This document shows, one piece after another, positions 46,237-53,855 of a DNA stretch of 64,000 bases. Both the position numbers and the translations under genes were made by a program. Location of the stretch: the NCBI GenBank assembly GCA_038216155.1, contig JBBQQH010000001.1, positions 1 through 64,000 of the forward strand. The letters run 5' to 3'. Source of the stretch: SZAS-103 sp038216155 (GTDB lineage Bacteria > Pseudomonadota > Gammaproteobacteria > Xanthomonadales > Xanthomonadaceae). Within the stretch, counting starts at the first letter, position 1. Each line of letters opens with the position of its first letter. The notes beneath the pieces are model-generated. The model saw only the letters and a list, made by a program, of their open reading frames with translations. It ran no database searches and was not told where the DNA came from.

Positions 46237-47643
46237 ATGTTTGAGTCGCTGACCCAACGCCTGTCGTCCACCGTCCAGCGCCTGCGCGGCCGCGGTCGGT
46301 TGACCGATGAAAACATCCGCGAGGCGCTGCGCGAGGTGCGTATCGCACTGCTGGAAGCCGACGTCGCGTTGCCAGTGGTGCAGGCGCTGATCGAGCGAAT
46401 CAAGGTGCGCGCGGTCGGCCAGGAAGTGTTGAAAAGCCTCACGCCGGGGCAGGCGCTGATCAAGGTTGTGCGCGACGAGTTGACCGCGGTGATGGGCGCT
46501 GCGACCAGCGACCTGCAACTCAACGTGCCGGCGCCGGCGGTGATCTTGATGGCCGGCCTGCAGGGCGCGGGCAAGACCACCACTGTGGCCAAGCTGGCGA
46601 AACACCTGAAGGAGCGACGCAAGAAGAAGGTGATGGTGGTCAGTTGTGACATCTATCGTCCGGCCGCGATCCAGCAACTGGAAACGCTTGCGGGCCAGGT
46701 TGACGTGCTGTTTTTCCCGAGCGAGTCCGGGCAAAAACCCGAGGCCATCGCGCACGCAGCAATCGACGCTGCGCGCAAGAGCTTTGTCGATGTGCTGATC
46801 GTCGACACCGCCGGTCGCCTCGCGATTGATGAAGCGATGATGGCCGAGATCAAGGCGCTGCACGCCGCGATCCATCCGGTCGAAACCCTGTTCGTGGTCG
46901 ATGCAATGACCGGTCAGGACGCGGCCAACACCGCCAAGGCCTTCAATGAGGCGTTGCCGCTGACCGGCGTTGTGCTGACCAAGACCGATGGCGATGCGCG
47001 CGGCGGTGCGGCGCTCTCGGTGCGCTACATCACCGGTAAGCCGATCAAGTTCATCGGTGTCGGCGAGAAGCCCGACGGGCTGGACGTGTTTCATCCCGAC
47101 CGCATCGCCAGCCGCATCCTCGACATGGGCGACGTGCTGTCGCTGGTCGAGCAGGTGGAGCAGGGCGTCGATCAGGACAAGGCGAAAAAGCTGGCGGAGA
47201 AGGTCGCCAAGGGCAAAAAGTTCGACCTCAACGACATGCGCGACCAGCTCGACCAGATGCAGAACATGGGCGGCATCGGCGCGCTGATGGACAAGCTGCC
47301 CGGGTTGGCGAACGTCTCCGAAGGGCTCAAAAGCCAAGTCACCGGCAAGCACGTGCCGCAAATGATCGCGATGATCAGCTCGATGACCAAGAAGGAACGC
47401 CGGCATCCGGCGTTACTTAATGGCTCGCGGCGGGCGCGGATCGCGCGCGGCTCCGGCACCACGCCAGCCGACGTCAACCGGCTGATGAAGCAGTTTCAGC
47501 AGATGGAAAAGATGATGTCCAAACTGTCCATGGGCGGCATGAAGGGCATGATGCGCGGACTCAAGGGCGTGATGGGTCGCGGCGGAATGGGCGGCCCGGG
47601 CGGGCTTGGCGGCGGTGGCTTCAGCGGTGGCATGCCGCACTAA
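46237..47643 (+). CDS. ffh: Signal recognition particle protein Ffh
   Basis: The SRP54 GTPase that binds signal sequences and 4.5S RNA, 468 residues. N domain (MFESLTQRLSSTVQRLRGRGRLTDENI), G domain (GLQGAGKTTT, DTAGR, TKTDGDARGGAAL) and the methionine-rich M domain (about 300 onward: GTTPADVNRLMKQFQQMEKMM). The C-terminus is extended by a Gly-Met-rich tail GRGGMGGPGGLGGGG. ATG at 46237 selected; an in-frame extension to 46120 reads the dispersed repeat and was rejected. No 4.5S RNA gene was spotted in the window. Confidence 0.97.
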   Translation: MFESLTQRLSSTVQRLRGRGRLTDENIREALREVRIALLEADVALPVVQALIERIKVRAVGQEVLKSLTPGQALIKVVRDELTAVMGAATSDLQLNVPAPAVILMAGLQGAGKTTTVAKLAKHLKERRKKKVMVVSCDIYRPAAIQQLETLAGQVDVLFFPSESGQKPEAIAHAAIDAARKSFVDVLIVDTAGRLAIDEAMMAEIKALHAAIHPVETLFVVDAMTGQDAANTAKAFNEALPLTGVVLTKTDGDARGGAALSVRYITGKPIKFIGVGEKPDGLDVFHPDRIASRILDMGDVLSLVEQVEQGVDQDKAKKLAEKVAKGKKFDLNDMRDQLDQMQNMGGIGALMDKLPGLANVSEGLKSQVTGKHVPQMIAMISSMTKKERRHPALLNGSRRARIARGSGTTPADVNRLMKQFQQMEKMMSKLSMGGMKGMMRGLKGVMGRGGMGGPGGLGGGGFSGGMPH

Positions 47644-47708
47644 GCAGACGACGCGCTGTGATTTTGAACCCGCGCCTTGATGCGCCGCCTGCTTTCCTTC
47701 GGCGTTAG

Positions 47709-48245
47709 TCAGCTGTTGGGCGCAGGACGGGAAGACCAATGGATGTGCACGATTTTCCAGCCCTCTGAGCCTTTGCGCAGAATCATGGTCTCGGTGCTTA
47801 GCAGGTGCATTGGTTTGCCGTCGTTCATCCGGCTCACGATGCTTTCGGTACCAACCCAGGCAATATTGCCTTCGGCCTGTGCCTGGCGGTAACGCAATTG
47901 CTGTTCTGCGGTTTGCATGAACGCTGCGTCGGCGATTGCGTGTGATTGCATGTACTCGTCGCGACTGCGTTCGGAACTTCCGCTTTCCAGGATCAGCACC
48001 TTGGGGTCCAGCAGGTTGGCGGCGTCTTCCAGCTTGACTTGTTTGATTGCGGTCGAGAACGCGTCCACCACCTTGACCGCGTCGATTGCTTCGGGGGCGA
48101 TATTGCTCACAAACACGGGCATGCCGGTGCTGGCTACCGGCTGGATCGTCGCCATTGGTTTGGCCGATTCGCCTGCTGATGCAGCGCTGCAAAACAGCAT
48201 GCCGACTGCGAAAACCAGATGCGCGGGCCGTGGGCAAGGATGCAT
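47709..48245 (-). CDS. Exported NTF2-like (SnoaL/DUF4440-type) protein
   Basis: A 178-residue protein with a signal peptide (about 1-23, ending CSAASA-GES) and an NTF2-like fold from about residue 60 (VVDAFSTAIKQVKLEDAANLLDPKVLILESG through RKGSEGWKIVHIHWSSR). The ending WKIVHIHWS is characteristic of DUF4440/SnoaL-like proteins, with no catalytic function assignable. The ATG at 48245 has AGGAG 8 nt upstream. A small lipoprotein gene lies just upstream on the same strand (34-bp gap), likely cotranscribed. Confidence 0.82.
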   Translation of the reverse strand: MHPCPRPAHLVFAVGMLFCSAASAGESAKPMATIQPVASTGMPVFVSNIAPEAIDAVKVVDAFSTAIKQVKLEDAANLLDPKVLILESGSSERSRDEYMQSHAIADAAFMQTAEQQLRYRQAQAEGNIAWVGTESIVSRMNDGKPMHLLSTETMILRKGSEGWKIVHIHWSSRPAPNS

Positions 48246-48279
48246 GGTCGATTCTCCTGGGCTAATACAGTTGTCGCGT

Positions 48280-48780
48280 TTATTTGTTGCGGGTGATGCC
48301 ATTGAGCACGCCGACGAGCTTGTCGTATGCGGCTTGGGCACCGGCCTGATCACCGGCATCACCGGTGGCGTCGAGCTGGTCGGCTAGAGTGGCTACTGCG
48401 GCGATTTCGCCCTGCAGCTTGGTCTTGTCCTCGGTCGGAAGAGTTGGACTGCGTTCGGGTAAGGCGGCGACCAAATCGCGAATCGCGAAGGCGTGATGAT
48501 GCACCTCCCCGAGGGACTTGCCTTGGATGCTGGCCTGCAGTTCGGCGCGATGCTGCTCGATGGATTGCCATACGCCATCGGCGGTATCGGGTATTGCCTG
48601 ACTCTCGCCTGCCGAATCCGGCACAGGCATCGTCGGTGCTCCGCTGGTTGCGTGGTCAACCGGCATGGCGGCAACTGCCGTGGTCTGTGGGGTCAGTGCG
48701 ACTGTGGGCTCTGGGGGCGGGCTGCACGCGGCGAGGGCGCCGAGTAGAACGAGAGATGAGGCAAAGGTTTTGATTGGCAT
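48280..48780 (-). CDS. Small lipoprotein, function unknown
   Basis: A 166-residue predicted lipoprotein. The lipobox LAAC (ALAAC, Cys20-21) follows a short hydrophobic segment MPIKTFASSLVLLGALAAC, so lipid attachment in the envelope is expected. The mature part has a Pro/Ala/Thr-rich linker, then a helical region (VWQSIEQHRAELQASIQGKSLGEVHHHAFAIRDLVAALPE) with a His-rich HHHA motif, resembling four-helix lipoproteins that bind metal or heme, but this is speculative. Upstream of the NTF2-like gene. Confidence 0.72.
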   Translation of the reverse strand: MPIKTFASSLVLLGALAACSPPPEPTVALTPQTTAVAAMPVDHATSGAPTMPVPDSAGESQAIPDTADGVWQSIEQHRAELQASIQGKSLGEVHHHAFAIRDLVAALPERSPTLPTEDKTKLQGEIAAVATLADQLDATGDAGDQAGAQAAYDKLVGVLNGITRNK

Positions 48781-48910
48781 GGCTGCGTGGAACCTCTTTG
48801 AATTGGGTGAGGCGTTCGGGACTGGAGACAAACTCATGTTGAATTGTCGTGCGCAGGAAAGCGGGGAAACATCTTTTAACAAGCTTCCACTGAACGAATC
48901 GGCAGACTCG

Positions 48911-48943
48911 AAAAAGAAAACGCCGGACTCGCGTCCGGCGTTT
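48911..48943 (-). terminator. Terminator after the matrixin-like gene
   Basis: The stem AACGCCGGAC / GTCCGGCGTT with loop TCGC, flanked by an A-rich run (AAAAAGAAAA) and TTT, 33 bp beyond the matrixin stop; works for the minus transcript and possibly for both strands. Confidence 0.85.
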
Positions 48944-48975
48944 AAATTTACAGTGCTAGTCGCTGCGCTAAATCG

Positions 48976-49785
48976 TTACTGAGTATTCATGTGCTCGTGG
49001 CCCGGCGCCAAGGTCACGTGATTGATCCAAAGGCCGCCCTTGCCATCGGGCGCGACATAGGTCTCGGAGAAATGGCCCTTGCTGATCAGCTGACCCAGCG
49101 GAACGTCGCCTGTCATCGCAACGTTCTTGTTGCCGTGCCCAGGGCCCGCCGTGGAGGCGCTGTTGGTGCTGTTGTAGCTGTCGGTGTGGCCATAGACAAT
49201 CGCCAGTTCATCGTAGTCGTGTTGATTCGGCGCAGTGCTGGATGGACTGCTGGAATAATCCATGCAGGTTCCCTGACTACTGCCATCCTCACTGGTATGG
49301 CCCAGGCCGAAGGTATGGCCTACTTCCTGGCACATGACGTGCTTCGCCTCGTTTGGATCACTGGTCCAGGTCGAGACGTAACTGTCGTTCATCTTCGCGG
49401 TGCCTTGCGAGATGTGACCACCGCTGTCGAGGTTGATCGAGGCCAAGCCCAGCCAGCCGTTGTTGCCGTAGGACGCATTACAGACGCGAATCTTGCCGGA
49501 AACAGCGCTGCAGCGCTTGCGCGAGCGGCTGTCATTTGCATACACAGAGACTTTCAGGTCGAGTTTGCTTGAAGCCGACCACTGTGAAGCGGCGGTGGCG
49601 AGCAGCCCCGGCCAGTTGGCGTTGCTGTTGGAAACCGTGCTGTCGAGGGTCGCAAGCGTAAAGGAGGACGTCGTGCGTGCCCAATGATAATTGTTCCAGG
49701 AGTGGCTGGCGAAGGCTGTGGTAACGCAAGCACCGGCGATGGCAACAACGATCGCTGTTTTGGCAAGAGTCTTGATCGAAATCAT
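48976..49785 (-). CDS. Matrixin-like exported protein with altered zinc motif
   Basis: A 269-residue exported protein with a signal peptide (about 1-26, ending TTAFA-SHS). The central part has a metzincin-like site: AKHVMCQEVGHTFGLGHTSEDG, where the usual HExxHxxGxxH reads QEVGHTFGLGH. The first zinc ligand is glutamine; the glutamate and the other two histidines remain. A GTCMDY segment follows, which could supply the Met-turn. Upstream, CSAVSGKIRVCNASYGNNGWLGLA has a pair of cysteines likely to form a disulfide. The C-terminal 80 residues form an additional unknown region. Start ATG at 49785 has AAGGAA upstream. Whether it is an active protease is open. Confidence 0.82.
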   Translation of the reverse strand: MISIKTLAKTAIVVAIAGACVTTAFASHSWNNYHWARTTSSFTLATLDSTVSNSNANWPGLLATAASQWSASSKLDLKVSVYANDSRSRKRCSAVSGKIRVCNASYGNNGWLGLASINLDSGGHISQGTAKMNDSYVSTWTSDPNEAKHVMCQEVGHTFGLGHTSEDGSSQGTCMDYSSSPSSTAPNQHDYDELAIVYGHTDSYNSTNSASTAGPGHGNKNVAMTGDVPLGQLISKGHFSETYVAPDGKGGLWINHVTLAPGHEHMNTQ

Positions 49786-50385
49786 CAGGGTAATTTCCTT
49801 TGACGAAGTGGCAGTGGTGGGAGGAACTATCGGTCTCTGACCGAAGGCGGCGATTTAGTTGGCAAGGTGAGAGCCGCAACTCGCCATGCCTACGCGGATT
49901 TGCCAGCGCATCCTGATCGTTTTGTGACGGCAGTCACGCTGCGGTGCAACAAGCAGGGTGACCCGTGAGCTGTGCACAAGCGATATTCGCCAAAATTGGC
50001 CCTGAACTGTGCAAGCCGTCACACTATTTACCGGTGTTCGTTCAGGAAATGATCGCCAGCCTGGCTAAATTGTCGTGGCCCGTCACATTACGACCGGCCA
50101 CGGCACGGGGCCAACTGCGCAAATTGAGACCGAATGCGCACTTGGATCATGATCCGCACGCAACGGTACACCGTAAGGAATCCACTCGGCGCGGACCGGT
50201 GAGGCTGCTTGGCAGGTTTAGCGCGGAATGCAGAATAACGAAGGGCTGAGGATCAAAATCGTTCCCATCAGGAACGTTCTCGATCAAAACGGGGTTCCGT
50301 CGTGGCCCAAGAATGGGTTATTCTACGCAGCTTGCTTTCCGGACCCGGTTGGCAGCCCAATCAATTCACCCGAGCTATAAACATC
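49786..50385. other. Long intergenic region between matrixin and rpsP
   Basis: 600 bp with no convincing gene. An open plus-strand frame at 49965-50249 has no signal or homology that I recognise and is rejected. Toward rpsP, a GTTCC-CATCA-GGAAC inverted repeat (about 50262-50276) and a possible -10 hexamer TATTCT (50319-50324) lie upstream of the ribosomal operon. Confidence 0.4.
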
Positions 50386-50646
50386 ATGGTCAAGATTCGT
50401 CTCAGCCGCGGCGGCGCCAAGAAGCGTCCGTTCTATCACATCGTCGCCACCGACCAGCGTAACAAGCGCGACGGTCGGTCGCTGGAGCGCCTGGGCTATT
50501 TCAACCCGATCGCCGCCGGCGCCGAAAAGCGCTTGGAGCTCGACACCGCCCGCGTGCAGCATTGGATCGACCAAGGCGCGCAGTTGACCGACAAGGTGCG
50601 CGTGTTGTTCAAGGAAGCATCTGCTCCGGTCGCCAAGGCCGCGTGA
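50386..50646 (+). CDS. rpsP: 30S ribosomal protein S16
   Basis: An 86-residue small-subunit protein (MVKIRLSRGGAKKRPFYHIVATDQR). Standard length and sequence. First gene of the rpsP-rimM-trmD-rplS operon, 16 bp upstream of the rimM start. Confidence 0.98.
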   Translation: MVKIRLSRGGAKKRPFYHIVATDQRNKRDGRSLERLGYFNPIAAGAEKRLELDTARVQHWIDQGAQLTDKVRVLFKEASAPVAKAA

Positions 50647-50662
50647 GCGGGCCCGGTTGCGC

Positions 50663-51259
50663 GTGAGCGCGACCCTTCCTGAGGCGACCTTGCCTGAGGC
50701 GACCTTGCCTGAGGCGACCTCGACTGAGGCGACCTCGACAAAAGCGGCGATTGATCGATCGGGACGCGAAGTCCTGATCGGCAAAGTCGTGGGCGTGTTC
50801 GGCATTCGCGGCGAGCTCAAGATTGCGTCCCACACAGAACCTGTCGCCGCGATCCTGAATTACCAGCCGTGGACATTGCGCCTGGGCCAATCCGACACTG
50901 TCATCGACAACGTCAAGGGCCGCGCCAACGCGCATGGCGTGGTCGCGAAGTTTCCCGACCTTGACGATCGAAATGATGCGGAGAAGCTGATCGGCGCCGA
51001 GGTCTGGGTGCCGCGCAGCGTGCTACGACAGACAAAGCCGGGCGATTATTACTGGGTCGATCTGGAAGGCCTGCGCGTGCGCACGACTGACGGTGTCGAC
51101 CTCGGCGTGGTGTCGCACCTGCTCGCCACCGGAGCCAACGACGTGCTGGTGGTGCAGGGCGAACGCGAGCGGCTGATTCCCTTCGTGCTGGATCATTATG
51201 TGATGGCGGTCGATCTGGATGCCGGAACGATGACGGTCGATTGGGATCCTGAGTTCTAG
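50663..51259 (+). CDS. rimM: Ribosome maturation factor RimM
   Basis: A 16S rRNA-processing factor of about 198 residues that helps assemble the 30S head with S19. The conserved part is LIGKVVGVFGIRGELKIASHTE (about residue 38 on) and the PRC-barrel DYYWVDLEGLRVRTTDG. The first 30 residues are five 5-residue repeats (TLPEA/TSTEA type) encoded by a 15-bp tandem array. The start is uncertain: GTG at 50663 or TTG at 50657. Normal RimM is about 170-180 residues; the additional length is mostly the repeats. Confidence 0.93.
   Translation: MSATLPEATLPEATLPEATSTEATSTKAAIDRSGREVLIGKVVGVFGIRGELKIASHTEPVAAILNYQPWTLRLGQSDTVIDNVKGRANAHGVVAKFPDLDDRNDAEKLIGAEVWVPRSVLRQTKPGDYYWVDLEGLRVRTTDGVDLGVVSHLLATGANDVLVVQGERERLIPFVLDHYVMAVDLDAGTMTVDWDPEF
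50672..50746 (+). repeat. Five 15-bp tandem repeats in rimM
   Basis: Five in-frame 15-bp units, ACC-TTG-CCT-GAG-GCG and close variants, encoding TLPEA three times then TSTEA and TSTKA. Units 1 to 3 differ by only a base or two. Confidence 0.9.
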
Positions 51260-51531
51260 ATAACTTCGGAACGAGTTGAGAGTGCCTGAGCGGCCTGGGC
51301 AATTCCGAAGATGGGGGTTGGTTCCTCCAAGCCGTACGCGGTGAAGGTGCGTTGGATCGAGACGCGCTCTCGATCGCGCAGAGCGCGCCTCGGTCGCTCC
51401 TCACCACGAACGGTTAAAGGTGATGTGGTTCGACAAGCTCACCACGAACGGTTCAAAGTTCGATGCCCCACTAATCATGAAGCCCGAAGCCCGAAGCCCG
51501 AAGTCTGAAGTCCCAAGCCTGAAGCCTAACG
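51260..51531. repeat. rimM-trmD spacer with palindromic and heptamer repeats
   Basis: Copies of the dispersed element: a partial copy at 51400-51413 and TGGTTCGACAAGCTCACC then ACGAACGG at 51426-51451. Seven tandem heptamers (AAGCCCG three times, then AAGTCTG, AAGTCCC, AAGCCTG, AAGCCTA) run 51480-51528 and end 3 bp before the trmD ATG, where the ribosome-binding site would normally be. No gene is seen. Confidence 0.8.
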
Positions 51532-52284
51532 ATGCGCATCGACGTCATCAGCCTTTTTCCCGATTTCATCCGGCAGTCCGCCGCCATCGGCGTGGTCGGC
51601 CGCGCTCGGCAGCGCGGTTTGCTGGCGGTTGAGGCGTGGAATCCGCGGGATTACGCGACCGATGGGTATCGGCGGGTGGATGAGCGACCGTTTGGCGGTG
51701 GCCCGGGCATGTTGATGCTGATCGAGCCGCTGCGGGCGTGCCTTGGTGCCGCTCGCGCCGCCGACCCGGCCAAGGCATTGGTGGTCCATCTCAGCCCGCA
51801 GGGCGAGCGCCTGACCCAACGCCGCGTGCGACAACTTTCGACGCTGCCGCGGCTGGTATTGCTGTGCGGGCGGTACGAAGGCATCGACGAGCGCTTCATC
51901 GATCGCGAAGTCGATCTTGAACTGTCGATTGGCGACTACGTGCTCTCGGGTGGTGAACTGGCGGCGGCGGTGCTGATCGACGCGATCGGACGCCTGCAAG
52001 ATGGCGCGTTGAATGATGCGGAATCGGCAGTCCAGGATTCGTTCGAGGATGGCTTGCTGGATTGTCCGCATTACACCCGGTCCGAAACTCTCGGCACGGT
52101 AGCGGTGCCCGACGTCCTGCTTTCAGGAGATCACACCGCGATCCGGCGCTGGCGTCGGCAGCAGTCCCTGGGTCGCACCTGGTTGCGGCGACCGGACCTT
52201 TTGGCGCGGATGACGCTGGATAGCGACGACAGGCAGCTTCTGGAGCAGTTTCGCAGCCAGTGGCTGGCTGAGAACCGTGATTAG
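51532..52284 (+). CDS. trmD: tRNA (guanine-N1)-methyltransferase
   Basis: Methylates G37 next to the anticodon of several tRNAs; 250 residues. SPOUT-fold motifs are MRIDVISLFPDFI at the start, RPFGGGPGMLML, LCGRYEGIDERFI and the SAM-binding knot ELSIGDYVLSGGELAA. The start follows the heptamer array directly; no ribosome site is visible, suggesting translational coupling or an unusual leader. Third gene of the rpsP operon. Confidence 0.96.
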   Translation: MRIDVISLFPDFIRQSAAIGVVGRARQRGLLAVEAWNPRDYATDGYRRVDERPFGGGPGMLMLIEPLRACLGAARAADPAKALVVHLSPQGERLTQRRVRQLSTLPRLVLLCGRYEGIDERFIDREVDLELSIGDYVLSGGELAAAVLIDAIGRLQDGALNDAESAVQDSFEDGLLDCPHYTRSETLGTVAVPDVLLSGDHTAIRRWRRQQSLGRTWLRRPDLLARMTLDSDDRQLLEQFRSQWLAENRD

Positions 52285-52429
52285 TTGACGGCCAACCCCA
52301 ACCACTAGCCACGAACGATTCGGGTGCGCTAAACTAGCGAACTTCGTTTCGCGCTCGATCCCGCTGCGTCCGCGCCCAGATGCCGGCAGCCTTTCCTTGA
52401 ATCGTTCGACTAGCCCAACCCGGTGCCCC

Positions 52430-52834
52430 ATGAATAAGCTTTTGCAGGAATTTGAAGCCGCCCAGACCACGCGCAAGTTGCCCGAGTTCAGCACCGGCGA
52501 CACCATCGTGGTCAACGTCAAGGTCAAGGAAGGCACTCGCGAGCGCGTGCAGGCCTACGAAGGCGTCGTCATCGCGCGCAAGAACCGCGGCATCAACTCC
52601 GCTTTCACGGTGCGCAAGATTTCGCACGGATTCGGCGTCGAGCGCGTGTTCCAGACGCATAGCGCGGTGATCGATTCGGTCGAGGTCAAGCGCCGCGGCA
52701 AGGTGCGTTCGGGCAAGTTGTATTACTTGCGCGGATTGGCCGGCAAGGCTGCGCGCATCAAGGAAGATCTCGCCGCACAGGCCGCTTACAAGGCCAAAGC
52801 GAAAGCCGAGCTGGCGGCAGCGGCTGCCAAGTAA
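52430..52834 (+). CDS. rplS: 50S ribosomal protein L19
   Basis: A 134-residue large-subunit protein: PEFSTGDTIVVNVKVKEGTRERVQAYEGVVIARKNRGINS and FGVERVFQTHS are conserved. The last 20 residues are an Ala/Lys-rich tail. The gene is followed by a strong terminator at 52864-52893, ending the operon. Confidence 0.97.
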   Translation: MNKLLQEFEAAQTTRKLPEFSTGDTIVVNVKVKEGTRERVQAYEGVVIARKNRGINSAFTVRKISHGFGVERVFQTHSAVIDSVEVKRRGKVRSGKLYYLRGLAGKAARIKEDLAAQAAYKAKAKAELAAAAAK

Positions 52835-52863
52835 CGACGCTGCATCGTCCGCGTCACGATTTG

Positions 52864-52893
52864 AAAAAAGGGTCGCTCACGCGGCCCTTTTTT
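52864..52893 (+). terminator. Terminator after rplS
   Basis: AAAAAAGGGTCGC-TCA-C-GCGGCCCTTTTTT, a GC stem with one mismatch flanked by a long A run and T run; about 30 bp after rplS. It is likely bidirectional. Confidence 0.85.
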
Positions 52894-52965
52894 ATTGCGC
52901 GGCTTTTTCACTCGGCCCGGTGTCGAGATTGCGCGTGGGCAGTGGGCGTTCCATGATGGCGCGCG

Positions 52966-53406
52966 ATGCGTCCCGGTTCCAATCCCAAGCTGGATTCCAA
53001 TGCCGCGCGCGCCCCGGCCGTTGCCAGCGTGCGACTCGATCAATGGTTGTGGGCCGCGCGATTTTTCAAAACCCGTGCGCTGGCGCGCAAAGCGATCGAG
53101 AACGGTCGTGTCTCGCTCAACGCACATGCCGGCAAGCCCGCGAGCGCGGTGCATGTTCGCGACGCATTGACGATCGTGCGTGGCGAGGAGCGCATGGATG
53201 TGCTTGTGTCTTGCCTATCCAGCCAGCGCGGCAGCGCAACAGTGGCACAAACGCTGTATCAGGAAACCGACCTCTCGCGCGTCGCACGCGAGCAGGCGCG
53301 CGAGGTGCGTCGCTTGCAGGCCAACGGCTATCAGCCACCCGAATCCAAGCCCGACAAGCGGGCGCGACGATTGATCCGTGCGTTGGGGGATATCGACGCG
53401 CTTTGA
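52966..53406 (+). CDS. hslR: Ribosome-associated heat-shock protein Hsp15
   Basis: A 146-residue S4-domain RNA-binding protein that in E. coli recycles stalled 50S subunits carrying a nascent chain. The S4 domain (VRLDQWLWAARFFKTRALARKAIENGRV) lies after a 20-residue leader; the basic C-terminal helix RALARKP-like ESKPDKRARRLIRALGDIDAL is present. ATG at 52966. It lies after the L19 terminator and stands alone. Confidence 0.9.
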   Translation: MRPGSNPKLDSNAARAPAVASVRLDQWLWAARFFKTRALARKAIENGRVSLNAHAGKPASAVHVRDALTIVRGEERMDVLVSCLSSQRGSATVAQTLYQETDLSRVAREQAREVRRLQANGYQPPESKPDKRARRLIRALGDIDAL

Positions 53407-53452
53407 TCGCGTCGCGGCGCATGCGCCTTCGCCAGCGCGCGTGCAATCGATC

Positions 53453-53743
53453 CTACTTGTTGAAACCCTCCAGCGCCGCCTTGCACGACTGACCCTTGGG
53501 ATCGTCCTCGCACACCTTGCGCACGGCGGTGCAGGTGGACTCCCTCATTGATTCCATCATCGCCAGGCCCGCATCAATCAGCGGCTTCGCTGCGGGCTTA
53601 CTGTTGCCATCCGCACGGGTTTTCTCGATGGCCTCATTGAACTGGGCCTTGCACGCCTTGTAGGCCTTTTCTGCCGGGCTGCTGCAGCCGGCAATGCCGC
53701 CACACAGCATCACTGCCGTCAGTATCAGTATGGTTTTGCCCAT
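53453..53743 (-). CDS. Small lipoprotein, function unknown
   Basis: A 96-residue protein with a signal peptide and lipobox (GGIAGC, cysteine about residue 20). The mature part is short and helical with four cysteines (KACKAQF, TCTAVRKVCEDDPKGQSCKAAL). I do not recognise the family. The cysteine pairs may form disulfides in the periplasm. It is convergent with hslR, and its start is 112 bp past the mutS stop. Confidence 0.72.
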   Translation of the reverse strand: MGKTILILTAVMLCGGIAGCSSPAEKAYKACKAQFNEAIEKTRADGNSKPAAKPLIDAGLAMMESMRESTCTAVRKVCEDDPKGQSCKAALEGFNK

Positions 53744-53855
53744 TTCGATCTCCCCTTGAACTTGCTTCGTCGTGCCTGCGAATCGATAGCCTAATCTGGC
53801 TGCCTAGCGCAGCGCATTCAATGCGCACTTGGACGAACTTCCCCGCCGCAAATTG

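Noticed and set aside
49965..50249. 94-codon plus-strand frame upstream of rpsP
   Set aside because: No ribosome site, no recognisable protein pattern, arbitrary codon use; the region is more likely promoter and leader.
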